This document shows, in pieces, positions 4,875 through 10,731 of a stretch of DNA of 10,731 nt (position 1 is the first letter of the stretch; every line of letters starts with the position of its first letter). Below the pieces are notes generated by a model that saw nothing but the letters and a program-made list of their open reading frames with translations, was not told the origin of the DNA and did not search any database. The position numbers and the translations under genes are program-made. The stretch comes from Candidatus Izemoplasmatales bacterium (GTDB lineage: Bacteria; Bacillota_I; Bacilli_A; Izemoplasmatales; Hujiaoplasmataceae): positions 1 through 10,731 of the forward strand of contig JAQUZK010000029.1 in assembly GCA_028691335.1 (NCBI GenBank), written 5' to 3'.

Positions 4875-6287
4875 CTACTTTTTCATATTTTCAGCTTTTT
4901 TTATCGCTTCTTCAATACTTCCTACTAGTCTAAATGCATCTTCTGGTAGAGAATCATATTTTCCTTCAAGTAACTCTTTGAAACCTTTTATTGTATCAGA
5001 AACTTTTACAAACGATCCTTTTTGACCTGTGAATTGTTCAGCGACATGGAAATTTTGAGATAAAAACAATCTTATTCTTCTAGCACGATGAACAACTAAT
5101 TTATCTTCTTCGCTTAACTCATCCATACCTAGAATCGCTATAATATCTAGTAAATCATTATATCTTTGTAGTGTTCTTTGCACTTCTCGAGCTACTCGAT
5201 AATGCTCTTCTCCAACTATTTCAGGAGTAAGAGCTCTTGAAGTTGAAGCTAAAGGATCTACCGCAGGATAAATCCCTTCTTCAGATATCTTTCTTGAAAG
5301 GTTTGTTGTAGCATCCAAATGAGTGAAAGTTGTTGCAGGCGCTGGATCGGTATAATCATCAGCTGGTACATACACAGCTTGAATAGATGTGATTGAACCA
5401 CTCTTGGTAGATGTAATACGTTCTTGTAAAAGACCCATATCTGTAGCTAAAGTTGGTTGATATCCAACTGCTGAAGGCATTCTACCTAAAAGGGCACTAA
5501 CTTCAGATCCAGCTTGTGTAAATCTAAAAATATTATCTATGAACAATAATACATCTTGATGCTCTTTATCACGGAAATGTTCCGCCATAGTAAGACCTGA
5601 TAAGCCAACTCTCATTCTAGCCCCAGGTGGTTCGTTCATTTGCCCAAACACCATTGCAGTTTTCTTAATAACACCAGACTCAGTCATTTCATGATAAAGG
5701 TCATTGCCTTCTCTTGTTCTTTCGCCTACACCTGCAAAAACTGAAATTCCTCCGTGTTCTTGAGCAACGTTATTTATTAGTTCTTGAATCAAAACGGTTT
5801 TGCCTACACCAGCGCCACCAAAAAGACCAATTTTTCCACCTTTAATATATGGAGCTAATAAATCAACAACCTTAATTCCTGTTTCTAAAATTTCTGTGTT
5901 AGCGTTTAAATCTTCTAAAGCTGGTGCCGGCTTGTGTATTGGTGAAACTTCATACTTACCTTCCAAAGTTTTTCCGTCTATCGGTTGTCCTAAGACATTA
6001 AAAACTCTTCCTAAAGTAATATCACCAACAGGTACCGATATAGCTCTACCCGTATCAATTACATCCATACCTCTAGTAAGACCATCGGTAGAATCCATTG
6101 CAATAGTCCTTAAAACACCGCCACCTAAAAATAACGATACTTCAAGAGTTAAGTTTATTCCTACTCCATTATTATCTTCAGGTTTTACTTTTACTTCTAA
6201 GGCATTATTAATTTGTGGCATATCACCAGTAAATTCAACATCAACTACTGGCCCCATAACTTGAATTATTTTTCCTGTTTTAGGCAT
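4875..6287 (-). CDS. atpD: ATP synthase F1 subunit beta (catalytic)
   Basis: Beta carries the three catalytic sites of F1 that make ATP from ADP and phosphate. The 470-residue protein has normal length. It shows the N-terminal beta-barrel (GKIIQVMGPVVDVEF), the Walker A loop GGAGVGKT (157-164), GERTREG with the catalytic Glu189, Walker B LLFIDNIFRF (247-256), the family signature PAVDPLASTS (341-350) and the torque-contact segment DELSEED (389-395). All key residues are present, so the enzyme should be active. The SD GAGGA directly follows and overlaps the atpG TAG stop; atpG and atpD are 8 bases apart, favouring coupled translation. A 154-codon open frame on the plus strand within this gene is treated as chance. 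Confidence 0.99.
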   Translation of the reverse strand: MPKTGKIIQVMGPVVDVEFTGDMPQINNALEVKVKPEDNNGVGINLTLEVSLFLGGGVLRTIAMDSTDGLTRGMDVIDTGRAISVPVGDITLGRVFNVLGQPIDGKTLEGKYEVSPIHKPAPALEDLNANTEILETGIKVVDLLAPYIKGGKIGLFGGAGVGKTVLIQELINNVAQEHGGISVFAGVGERTREGNDLYHEMTESGVIKKTAMVFGQMNEPPGARMRVGLSGLTMAEHFRDKEHQDVLLFIDNIFRFTQAGSEVSALLGRMPSAVGYQPTLATDMGLLQERITSTKSGSITSIQAVYVPADDYTDPAPATTFTHLDATTNLSRKISEEGIYPAVDPLASTSRALTPEIVGEEHYRVAREVQRTLQRYNDLLDIIAILGMDELSEEDKLVVHRARRIRLFLSQNFHVAEQFTGQKGSFVKVSDTIKGFKELLEGKYDSLPEDAFRLVGSIEEAIKKAENMKK

Positions 6288-6295
6288 AAGTCCTC

Positions 6296-7150
6296 CTAAT
6301 TGACCGCATTGGCACCACCGATAATATCGGTGAGTTCAATCGTAATTTGTGCCTGACGAGCACGATTATATATCAGATTTTGTTTACGAATTATTTCTTT
6401 CGCATTATCCGTAGCGTTTTTCATAGCCGTCATTCTCGACGCATGTTCAGCTGTTTTTGCATCTAAAATTAACCCGTAAAGTGTGTTTTCTAAATAAATT
6501 GGTAATAATTGGTTTACAACTTCTTCTACTGATGGTTCAAAAATATAATCAGAAACCATCTTATTGCTTTTAACTAAATCTTTAATCGGCAAGAGAACTT
6601 CTTCTCTTACAATTTGAGTTAATGTATTTACATAATCAGAATAAATTATAACAATTTTATCTACTTGTCTATCTAGATACAACTTAATAAATGCTCTAGA
6701 CATAGCCTGAAAGTCAATAAACCTTATATCATCACGAGAATTAATTGATTCTGTATTCAACAACGGATACTTGTTCTTTTTACAATAACTATATGCTTTA
6801 TATCCGATTGTTCCAACAACAAAATCATGACTATCATTTTTAATAAGCGAATCAAAATATTTTAATATTTGACTGTTATAAGGGCCGGCTAATCCTCTAT
6901 CACTAGTAACAAGAATATATCCGATTTTCTTAATCTCTCGCTCATTTAACAAAGGATGTGAGGATTCAGGATTAGTTGATAAGACGTGTTCTAATAATTC
7001 TTTGATTTTTGCTTTTATTGGTTGAAAAGCCTTGAACTGCTTTTCTACTTTTCGAAGTTTTGAGGCAGAAACCATATTCATGGCTTTAGTAATTTGTGAA
7101 GTCTTTTTTGTTGCGTCAATCTTCTTCTTTATATCTCTTAGTGAAGCCAT
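6296..7150 (-). CDS. atpG: ATP synthase F1 subunit gamma
   Basis: Gamma is the rotating central shaft that couples c-ring rotation to the conformational changes in beta. The 284-residue length is typical. The N-terminal coiled-coil strand starts MASLRDIKKKI and contains ITKAMNMVSASKLRK (20-34), the conserved part that contacts alpha and beta. The C-terminal strand holds YNRARQAQIT (261-270) and IIGGANAVN (276-284), the family signature. The middle (about 70-210) is the more variable Rossmann-like domain. AAGGAGG lies about 6 bases before the ATG, and the gap to atpA is 14 bases. There is no extra regulatory cysteine insertion of the chloroplast type. Confidence 0.98.
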   Translation of the reverse strand: MASLRDIKKKIDATKKTSQITKAMNMVSASKLRKVEKQFKAFQPIKAKIKELLEHVLSTNPESSHPLLNEREIKKIGYILVTSDRGLAGPYNSQILKYFDSLIKNDSHDFVVGTIGYKAYSYCKKNKYPLLNTESINSRDDIRFIDFQAMSRAFIKLYLDRQVDKIVIIYSDYVNTLTQIVREEVLLPIKDLVKSNKMVSDYIFEPSVEEVVNQLLPIYLENTLYGLILDAKTAEHASRMTAMKNATDNAKEIIRKQNLIYNRARQAQITIELTDIIGGANAVN

Positions 7151-7164
7151 GGTTTACCTCCTTA

Positions 7165-8670
7165 CTAAATAAAATCCTGAGTGAATTTATCAATTTTTTC
7201 AATTAATAATTCTTTATTTTTTAAGTCTCTAGTATTTCTTATTTCATCAAGCAAAACTTTGGCTTCCTTATCGCTTAAAAAATAACTATGTAGTTCTTGT
7301 TCGTAACGTTTTACATCAACGATTTTAACTTGATCTAGGAACCCATTAGATAATGCTAAGATTGAAATTGCTTGTAGCTCAAAAGGCATAGTTTCATGTA
7401 GTCCCTGTTTAAGAATTTCTACAGTTCTTTCTCCTCTATCAAGTTTCGCTTTTGTTGAATCGTCCAAATCTGATCCAAATTGAGTGAAGGCTTCTAACTC
7501 ACGGAAACTTGCTAAATCCAGCCTCAAAGTTCCACTAACTTTTTTAATAGCCTTATGTTGAGCGGCTCCTCCAACACGTGATACTGATAACCCCGCGTTG
7601 ATAGCTGGCCTAATTCCTGAATAGAACAATTGAGATTGTAAGAATATTTGACCATCAGTAATTGAAATAACATTAGTAGGAATATAAGCTGAAATGTCAC
7701 CTTCTTGAGTTTCAATTATCGGCAAAGCCGTAATAGAACCTCCACCTAAACTATCATTAAGTTTCGCAGCTCTTTCCAAGAGTCTTGAGTGAAGATAGAA
7801 TACATCTCCAGGAAAAGCTTCACGTCCTGGTGGTCTTCTAAGCAATAGAGAAAGTTCTCTATAAGCTATTGCATGCTTAGTTAAGTCATCATAAACTATT
7901 AAAACATGCTTGCCTGCAAACATAAACTCTTCTGCAATAGTAACTCCTGAATAAGGAGCTAAATATAATAGTGGGGCTGGGTCTGATGCGCTAGCCGCAA
8001 CTATTATAGAATATTCCATCGCACCAAACTGTTTTAAAGTTTCGTATATATTTAGAACAGTTGATTGTTTTTGACCGATTGCAACATAAATACAGATTAC
8101 ATCTTTTCCTTTTTGATTGATAATAGTGTCTACAGCAATCGAGGTTTTTCCTGTTTGACGATCGCCAATAATCAATTCTCTTTGACCTCTCCCAATAGGT
8201 ACTAAAGCATCAAGTACTTTTATACCTGTTTCTAAAGGTTGGTTAACCGATTGTCGATCAATTACTCCTGTTGCTTTCTTCTCAATCGGACGATATTTCT
8301 TTGTTTGTATTTTCCCAAGTCCATCTAAAGGCTGTCCGAGTGGATTAATTACGCGTCCTATTAGTTCTTCGCCCACTCCTACTTCTAATATTTTTCCTGT
8401 CGTCTTAACTTCCATACCTTCTTTAACTAAGGAAGTATCATTCAACAAAATAGCTCCTACATGGTTTTTTTCTAAATTTTGAACCATTCCGAAAACACCA
8501 TTAGGAAAAACTAATAATTCACCAGCCATGGCTTTATCGATTCCATATACCAAAGCAATACCATCACCAACAGAAATAACTGAACCAACTTGTTCAGTTT
8601 TTATATGCTTCTCATATTGTTTAATCTGTTCTTTAAGTAAAGAACTAATTTCTAAAGGATCAAGTTTCAT
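7165..8670 (-). CDS. atpA: ATP synthase F1 subunit alpha (regulatory)
   Basis: Alpha alternates with beta in the F1 hexamer, binds nucleotide at non-catalytic sites and supplies the arginine finger. The protein has 501 residues, the usual length. Visible features: N-terminal helix that meets delta (1-25), beta-barrel with VGSVISVGDGIA (28-39), Walker A GDRQTGKT (169-176), Walker B-like HVLIVYDDLTKH (255-266), RRPPGREAFPGDVFYLHSRL (278-297), and signature PAINAGLSVSRVGG (355-368) with the arginine finger Arg365. The SD AAGGAGG is formed by the last codons of atpH, and the atpH TAG is directly followed by the atpA ATG, so translation is probably coupled. The gene ends with tandem stops, TAG TAA, just before the atpG SD. 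Confidence 0.99.
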   Translation of the reverse strand: MKLDPLEISSLLKEQIKQYEKHIKTEQVGSVISVGDGIALVYGIDKAMAGELLVFPNGVFGMVQNLEKNHVGAILLNDTSLVKEGMEVKTTGKILEVGVGEELIGRVINPLGQPLDGLGKIQTKKYRPIEKKATGVIDRQSVNQPLETGIKVLDALVPIGRGQRELIIGDRQTGKTSIAVDTIINQKGKDVICIYVAIGQKQSTVLNIYETLKQFGAMEYSIIVAASASDPAPLLYLAPYSGVTIAEEFMFAGKHVLIVYDDLTKHAIAYRELSLLLRRPPGREAFPGDVFYLHSRLLERAAKLNDSLGGGSITALPIIETQEGDISAYIPTNVISITDGQIFLQSQLFYSGIRPAINAGLSVSRVGGAAQHKAIKKVSGTLRLDLASFRELEAFTQFGSDLDDSTKAKLDRGERTVEILKQGLHETMPFELQAISILALSNGFLDQVKIVDVKRYEQELHSYFLSDKEAKVLLDEIRNTRDLKNKELLIEKIDKFTQDFI

Positions 8671-9192
8671 CTAGTTGCCTCCTTTTAATTGGTTTTTGAT
8701 ATTTTTTAATTCAGAATTAATTGATAAATCAATTACTTCACCTTCAAACTCTATCTTCATTCCACCAATTAAACTTTTATCTACAATTTGATTTATTTCA
8801 ATATCACGATTAATCCGTGATTTAAGTTCTTGTTTTATTTTTTTTAGGTTGACTTCAGAGATTTCATTTTTTGTTATTACACTAACAATAGCTAAATTAT
8901 TATATTCATTTAGTATTTCTTCATAACTTTTAACTATATCATCAATAATATCAAAACGACTATTATCTATAATCACTTTAATAGCGTTTATAGTCAAAAT
9001 ATCAAGTTTTAATCCATCTAGTAAATTCTTTTTATCATCTTTTGTTATCTTTGGATGCAAGAAGAATTTCCAAGATTCCTTATCTAAACTTTGGCTGAAA
9101 TTCTTAAGTGAACCTAGTGTATTTTCTTCTATACCATTTTCTAAAGCAAGAGAAAAAACCGCACGTGCGTATTGTTTTGCCACGTCGGTCAT
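8671..9192 (-). CDS. atpH: ATP synthase F1 subunit delta
   Basis: Delta sits on top of F1 and connects it to the b-subunit stalk of Fo. The 173-residue protein has the N-terminal helical bundle, starting MTDVAKQYARAVFSLALENG, and the C-terminal family signature DKSLIGGMKIEFEGEVIDLS (138-157). The rest is poorly conserved, as is normal for delta. Its ATG overlaps the atpF TGA stop (ATGA). No good SD is visible upstream (only weak purine stretches), so initiation probably depends on ribosomes finishing atpF. The 3' end encodes the SD for atpA. Confidence 0.96.
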   Translation of the reverse strand: MTDVAKQYARAVFSLALENGIEENTLGSLKNFSQSLDKESWKFFLHPKITKDDKKNLLDGLKLDILTINAIKVIIDNSRFDIIDDIVKSYEEILNEYNNLAIVSVITKNEISEVNLKKIKQELKSRINRDIEINQIVDKSLIGGMKIEFEGEVIDLSINSELKNIKNQLKGGN

Positions 9193-9725
9193 GATTTTTC
9201 ACTACTTTCTAAGTCTTTAATCACTAGGTCTTGATATTTACTTTCATCAACTTCTTGAGATATAATTTTTTCTGCAATCATAGTAGCTAAATCTAAAACT
9301 TCATCTTGCAATGCGGTTTTCGCCTTGCCTTTTTCTGCATCGATTTCTTTTTTTGCGTTTTCCATCAATTGACTCGCACTCTTTTTAGCTTCCTGAATAA
9401 TTTGTGCTCTTTCTTGTTCAGCACGTTCTTTTGCACTATCTGTATAAGCCTTTGTTTGAGCTTTAAGTTCTTGATATTCCATTTCGCGTTTTTGCTTAAG
9501 ATTTTGCGCTTCAATATTTTCTCTTTTTGCAGACTCCATCTCTTCATTCATAATTTCTTTTCTTTTCTCAAGAAATTCAGTAATTCTACCCCAAAAAAAG
9601 TGTTTAACAATCAAAACAAGAATTATAGTAGCACCTATTTGAATTAACATGTCTAACAAGTTAACTCTTAAAGCGGATTCTATAGCTTGCTTGACTGCTT
9701 CCATCATTCTTTCTATTACAGGCAT
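9189..9725 (-). CDS. atpF: ATP synthase Fo subunit b (peripheral stalk)
   Basis: Subunit b anchors the peripheral stalk that keeps the alpha-beta hexamer from turning. The 178-residue protein has one membrane segment (about residues 23-45, LLDMLIQIGATIILVLIVKH and onward) followed by FLEKRKEIMNEEMESA, the typical entry into a long charged helix of K, E, Q and A residues (about 50-150) that forms the right-handed coiled coil. The C-terminal part (150-178) contacts delta. The start is supported by AGAGGAGG, 6 bases before the ATG. Other Met codons at 7 and 8 are possible but too far from the SD. The gene overlaps atpH by 4 bases. Only one b gene is present, so the stalk should be a b homodimer. 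Confidence 0.97.
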   Translation of the reverse strand: MPVIERMMEAVKQAIESALRVNLLDMLIQIGATIILVLIVKHFFWGRITEFLEKRKEIMNEEMESAKRENIEAQNLKQKREMEYQELKAQTKAYTDSAKERAEQERAQIIQEAKKSASQLMENAKKEIDAEKGKAKTALQDEVLDLATMIAEKIISQEVDESKYQDLVIKDLESSEKS

Positions 9726-9757
9726 AAGCGCCCTCCTCTAACTAATTCTATTTTCTC

Positions 9758-10036
9758 TTATTTACCAATTAAGAGAATAGCAACTAGTAAAGCATATAGT
9801 CCAGTAGTTTCGGCAACGGCTTGTGTTACTAGTGTTGTTACTAAAATCTTTGTTTGAGCTTCTGGTTGACGTCCTACTGCCTCAGCAGCTTTTCCTGCAG
9901 CGAAACCTTGTCCAATCCCAGGCCCAAAACCAGCGATAACTGCAATCCCAGCACCTAGATAAGCCATACCACTACTGAAATACTCATTGTACTCTGTTGC
10001 AAAACGTAAAACTGAATCAAAAATCATTCCTAACAT
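9758..10036 (-). CDS. atpE: ATP synthase Fo subunit c (ring proteolipid), with a sodium-type ion site
   Basis: Subunit c forms the rotating membrane ring that carries the coupling ion. It has 92 residues with two hydrophobic hairpin helices (about 22-50 and 62-90) joined by the polar loop GRQPEA (55-60). The ion-binding carboxylate is Glu76 in QAVAETTGLY (72-81). Helix 1 has GPGIGQG (38-44), with Pro39 and Gln43. With a constant offset of 11, Pro39, Gln43, Glu76, Thr77, Thr78 and Tyr81 align with Pro28, Gln32, Glu65, Ser66, Thr67 and Tyr70 of the Ilyobacter tartaricus sodium c-ring. Sodium translocation is therefore likely, though not proven. About 11 extra residues precede helix 1. The start is supported by AGGAGG 6 bases before the ATG at 10036; Met4 and Met24 are worse placed. 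Confidence 0.97.
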   Translation of the reverse strand: MLGMIFDSVLRFATEYNEYFSSGMAYLGAGIAVIAGFGPGIGQGFAAGKAAEAVGRQPEAQTKILVTTLVTQAVAETTGLYALLVAILLIGK

Positions 10037-10057
10037 AATATTCCTCCTATAAAATTT

Positions 10058-10731
10058 TTAAGCTTCTGAAGCCATAGATATATTAACTGTTGTAAGCATA
10101 AAGAAAACAAATGCTTGTATTAAACCAAAGAAGATGTCAAAGATTGCATGAAGGACCACTCCAACAAACAATCCAGCTACCCAATGTAAAGCCGCATAAA
10201 CCATACCAGCAATTACTACTCCACTCATAAGATTAACAAACAAACGCAATCCCATGGAAAACGGAGTTGATACATCACCAATTAAATTTATTGGCAACAT
10301 GATTGGCGCTAAAGGTTTTACATATCCCAGTAGACCATCGATTTTTTTCCAAACTCCAATATATTTCATTTCAGCTACTCTCAGTATAAAGAAAGTTAAA
10401 ACCGAAAAACTTAAAGCTATCCCTAAGTTTGATAAAGGTGGTGTTAATCCTACTAAAGATATCGTGTTTCCTAAAGCTAAAAATACTATAATTGTAAAGA
10501 TATATGGTGCGAAAAATTTAAGTCTCTTACCATCAAGATAATCTTGAAGGAATCTGTTAAATAAATCTACAATCATTATACACACCAACACAAATCCTTT
10601 AGGTGTTTTATGTGGATCAAGTTTCTTAACTTTAATTCCGACAATAATGAAAACTACTGCGAGAGTTAAAATTATGATTATTGTTGATCTCACCTGTGGT
10701 GACAATGATTCAAAAATTGTAAACTCAAGCA
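10058..10731 (-). CDS. atpB: ATP synthase Fo subunit a; start lies at or just beyond the right window edge
   Basis: Subunit a forms the two ion half-channels beside the c-ring. Family hallmarks are LPINLIGDVSTPFSMGLRLFVNLMSG, with the essential stator arginine, and the C-terminal IQAFVFFMLTTVNISMASEA, which closely parallels the E. coli end. There are five or six hydrophobic segments. A TTG at 10705-10703 could be read as a start, but the frame stays open to the edge and reads LEFTIFESLSPQV there, and the codon spanning 10730-10732 is NTG. It may be the ATG, which would give 224 residues and put the stator arginine at 163. By eye, E. coli Glu219, His245 and Tyr263 correspond to Val, Asp and Asn. 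The gene is followed by atpE after 21 bases. Confidence 0.95.
   Translation of the reverse strand, partial: LEFTIFESLSPQVRSTIIIILTLAVVFIIVGIKVKKLDPHKTPKGFVLVCIMIVDLFNRFLQDYLDGKRLKFFAPYIFTIIVFLALGNTISLVGLTPPLSNLGIALSFSVLTFFILRVAEMKYIGVWKKIDGLLGYVKPLAPIMLPINLIGDVSTPFSMGLRLFVNLMSGVVIAGMVYAALHWVAGLFVGVVLHAIFDIFFGLIQAFVFFMLTTVNISMASEA

Noticed and set aside
5800..6264. Open frame of 154 codons on the plus strand, antisense to atpD
   Set aside because: It lies wholly inside the highly conserved atpD gene. Its protein is rich in P, S and T with no recognisable domain, and no SD or promoter stands out. It is a shadow of atpD codon choice.
7524..7715. Minus-strand open frame of 63 codons in another frame of atpA
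   Set aside because: It is fully embedded in atpA, with no SD and no recognisable product.
9365..9547. Minus-strand open frame of 60 codons in another frame of atpF
   Set aside because: It is a Lys-rich frame shadow of the atpF coiled-coil region.
9306..9647. Open frame of 113 codons on the plus strand, antisense to atpF
   Set aside because: It is a Phe/Leu/Ser/Cys-rich product, as expected from the reverse complement of a Lys/Glu-rich coiled coil; there is no independent evidence.
10254..10541. Open frame of 95 codons on the plus strand, antisense to atpB
   Set aside because: It is contained in atpB with no family resemblance; chance opening.
1..10731. Search for mobile elements, CRISPR repeats, tRNA or rRNA genes, long tandem repeats, or an unknown gene system
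   Set aside because: The window is almost entirely filled by recognisable housekeeping genes with small regulatory gaps. I saw no direct-repeat arrays, transposase-like frames or tRNA-like folds.

Overview
The window is a compact block of bacterial housekeeping genes, all read from the minus strand, so transcription runs from high to low coordinates. The DNA is strongly AT-rich. Almost every gene has a strong AGGAGG-type Shine-Dalgarno (SD) site, and the gene order and protein families are those of low-GC Bacillota (Firmicutes). The c subunit of the ATP synthase carries a sodium-type ion site, which would fit an anaerobic or fermentative member, but I cannot name a genus. The standard genetic code fits: TGA, TAG and TAA all act as stops.

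From the right edge: (1) an F1Fo ATP synthase operon, atpB-atpE-atpF-atpH-atpA-atpG-atpD-atpC (10731 to 4470). Its spacing is tight, with a 4-base overlap at atpF/atpH and zero gap at atpH/atpA. Its promoter and the first base(s) of atpB lie outside the window. (2) dut (dUTPase) follows atpC after 11 bases and looks like the last gene of that operon. A strong terminator is built partly from the end of the dut coding sequence. (3) rpsB (ribosomal protein S2) is a separate unit with its own promoter, a structured leader of about 110 nt and its own terminator. Its protein has an unusual C-terminal extension: an acidic linker followed by a Rho_N/SAP-like module. (4) tsf (EF-Ts) has its own extended -10 promoter. 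A terminator-like hairpin then sits just before pyrH (UMP kinase), which is followed by frr (ribosome recycling factor) and another terminator. (5) uppS (undecaprenyl diphosphate synthase) starts from a probable separate promoter and runs off the left edge.

Functionally, the right half builds the membrane rotary ATP synthase, with Fo genes first and F1 genes after. The left half supplies translation (S2, EF-Ts, RRF), UMP phosphorylation and the lipid carrier for cell-wall synthesis, the widespread rpsB-tsf-pyrH-frr-uppS cluster.

I see no mobile elements, CRISPR arrays, tRNA or rRNA genes, or genes of unknown function. No stretch over 300 bases lacks a gene; the longest gap is the 204 bases between dut and rpsB, filled by a terminator, promoter and leader. 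The points most worth a second look are the S2 fusion, the predicted sodium site in AtpE, the rpsB leader, dut in the atp operon, and the terminators that split the usual rpsB-tsf-pyrH unit.
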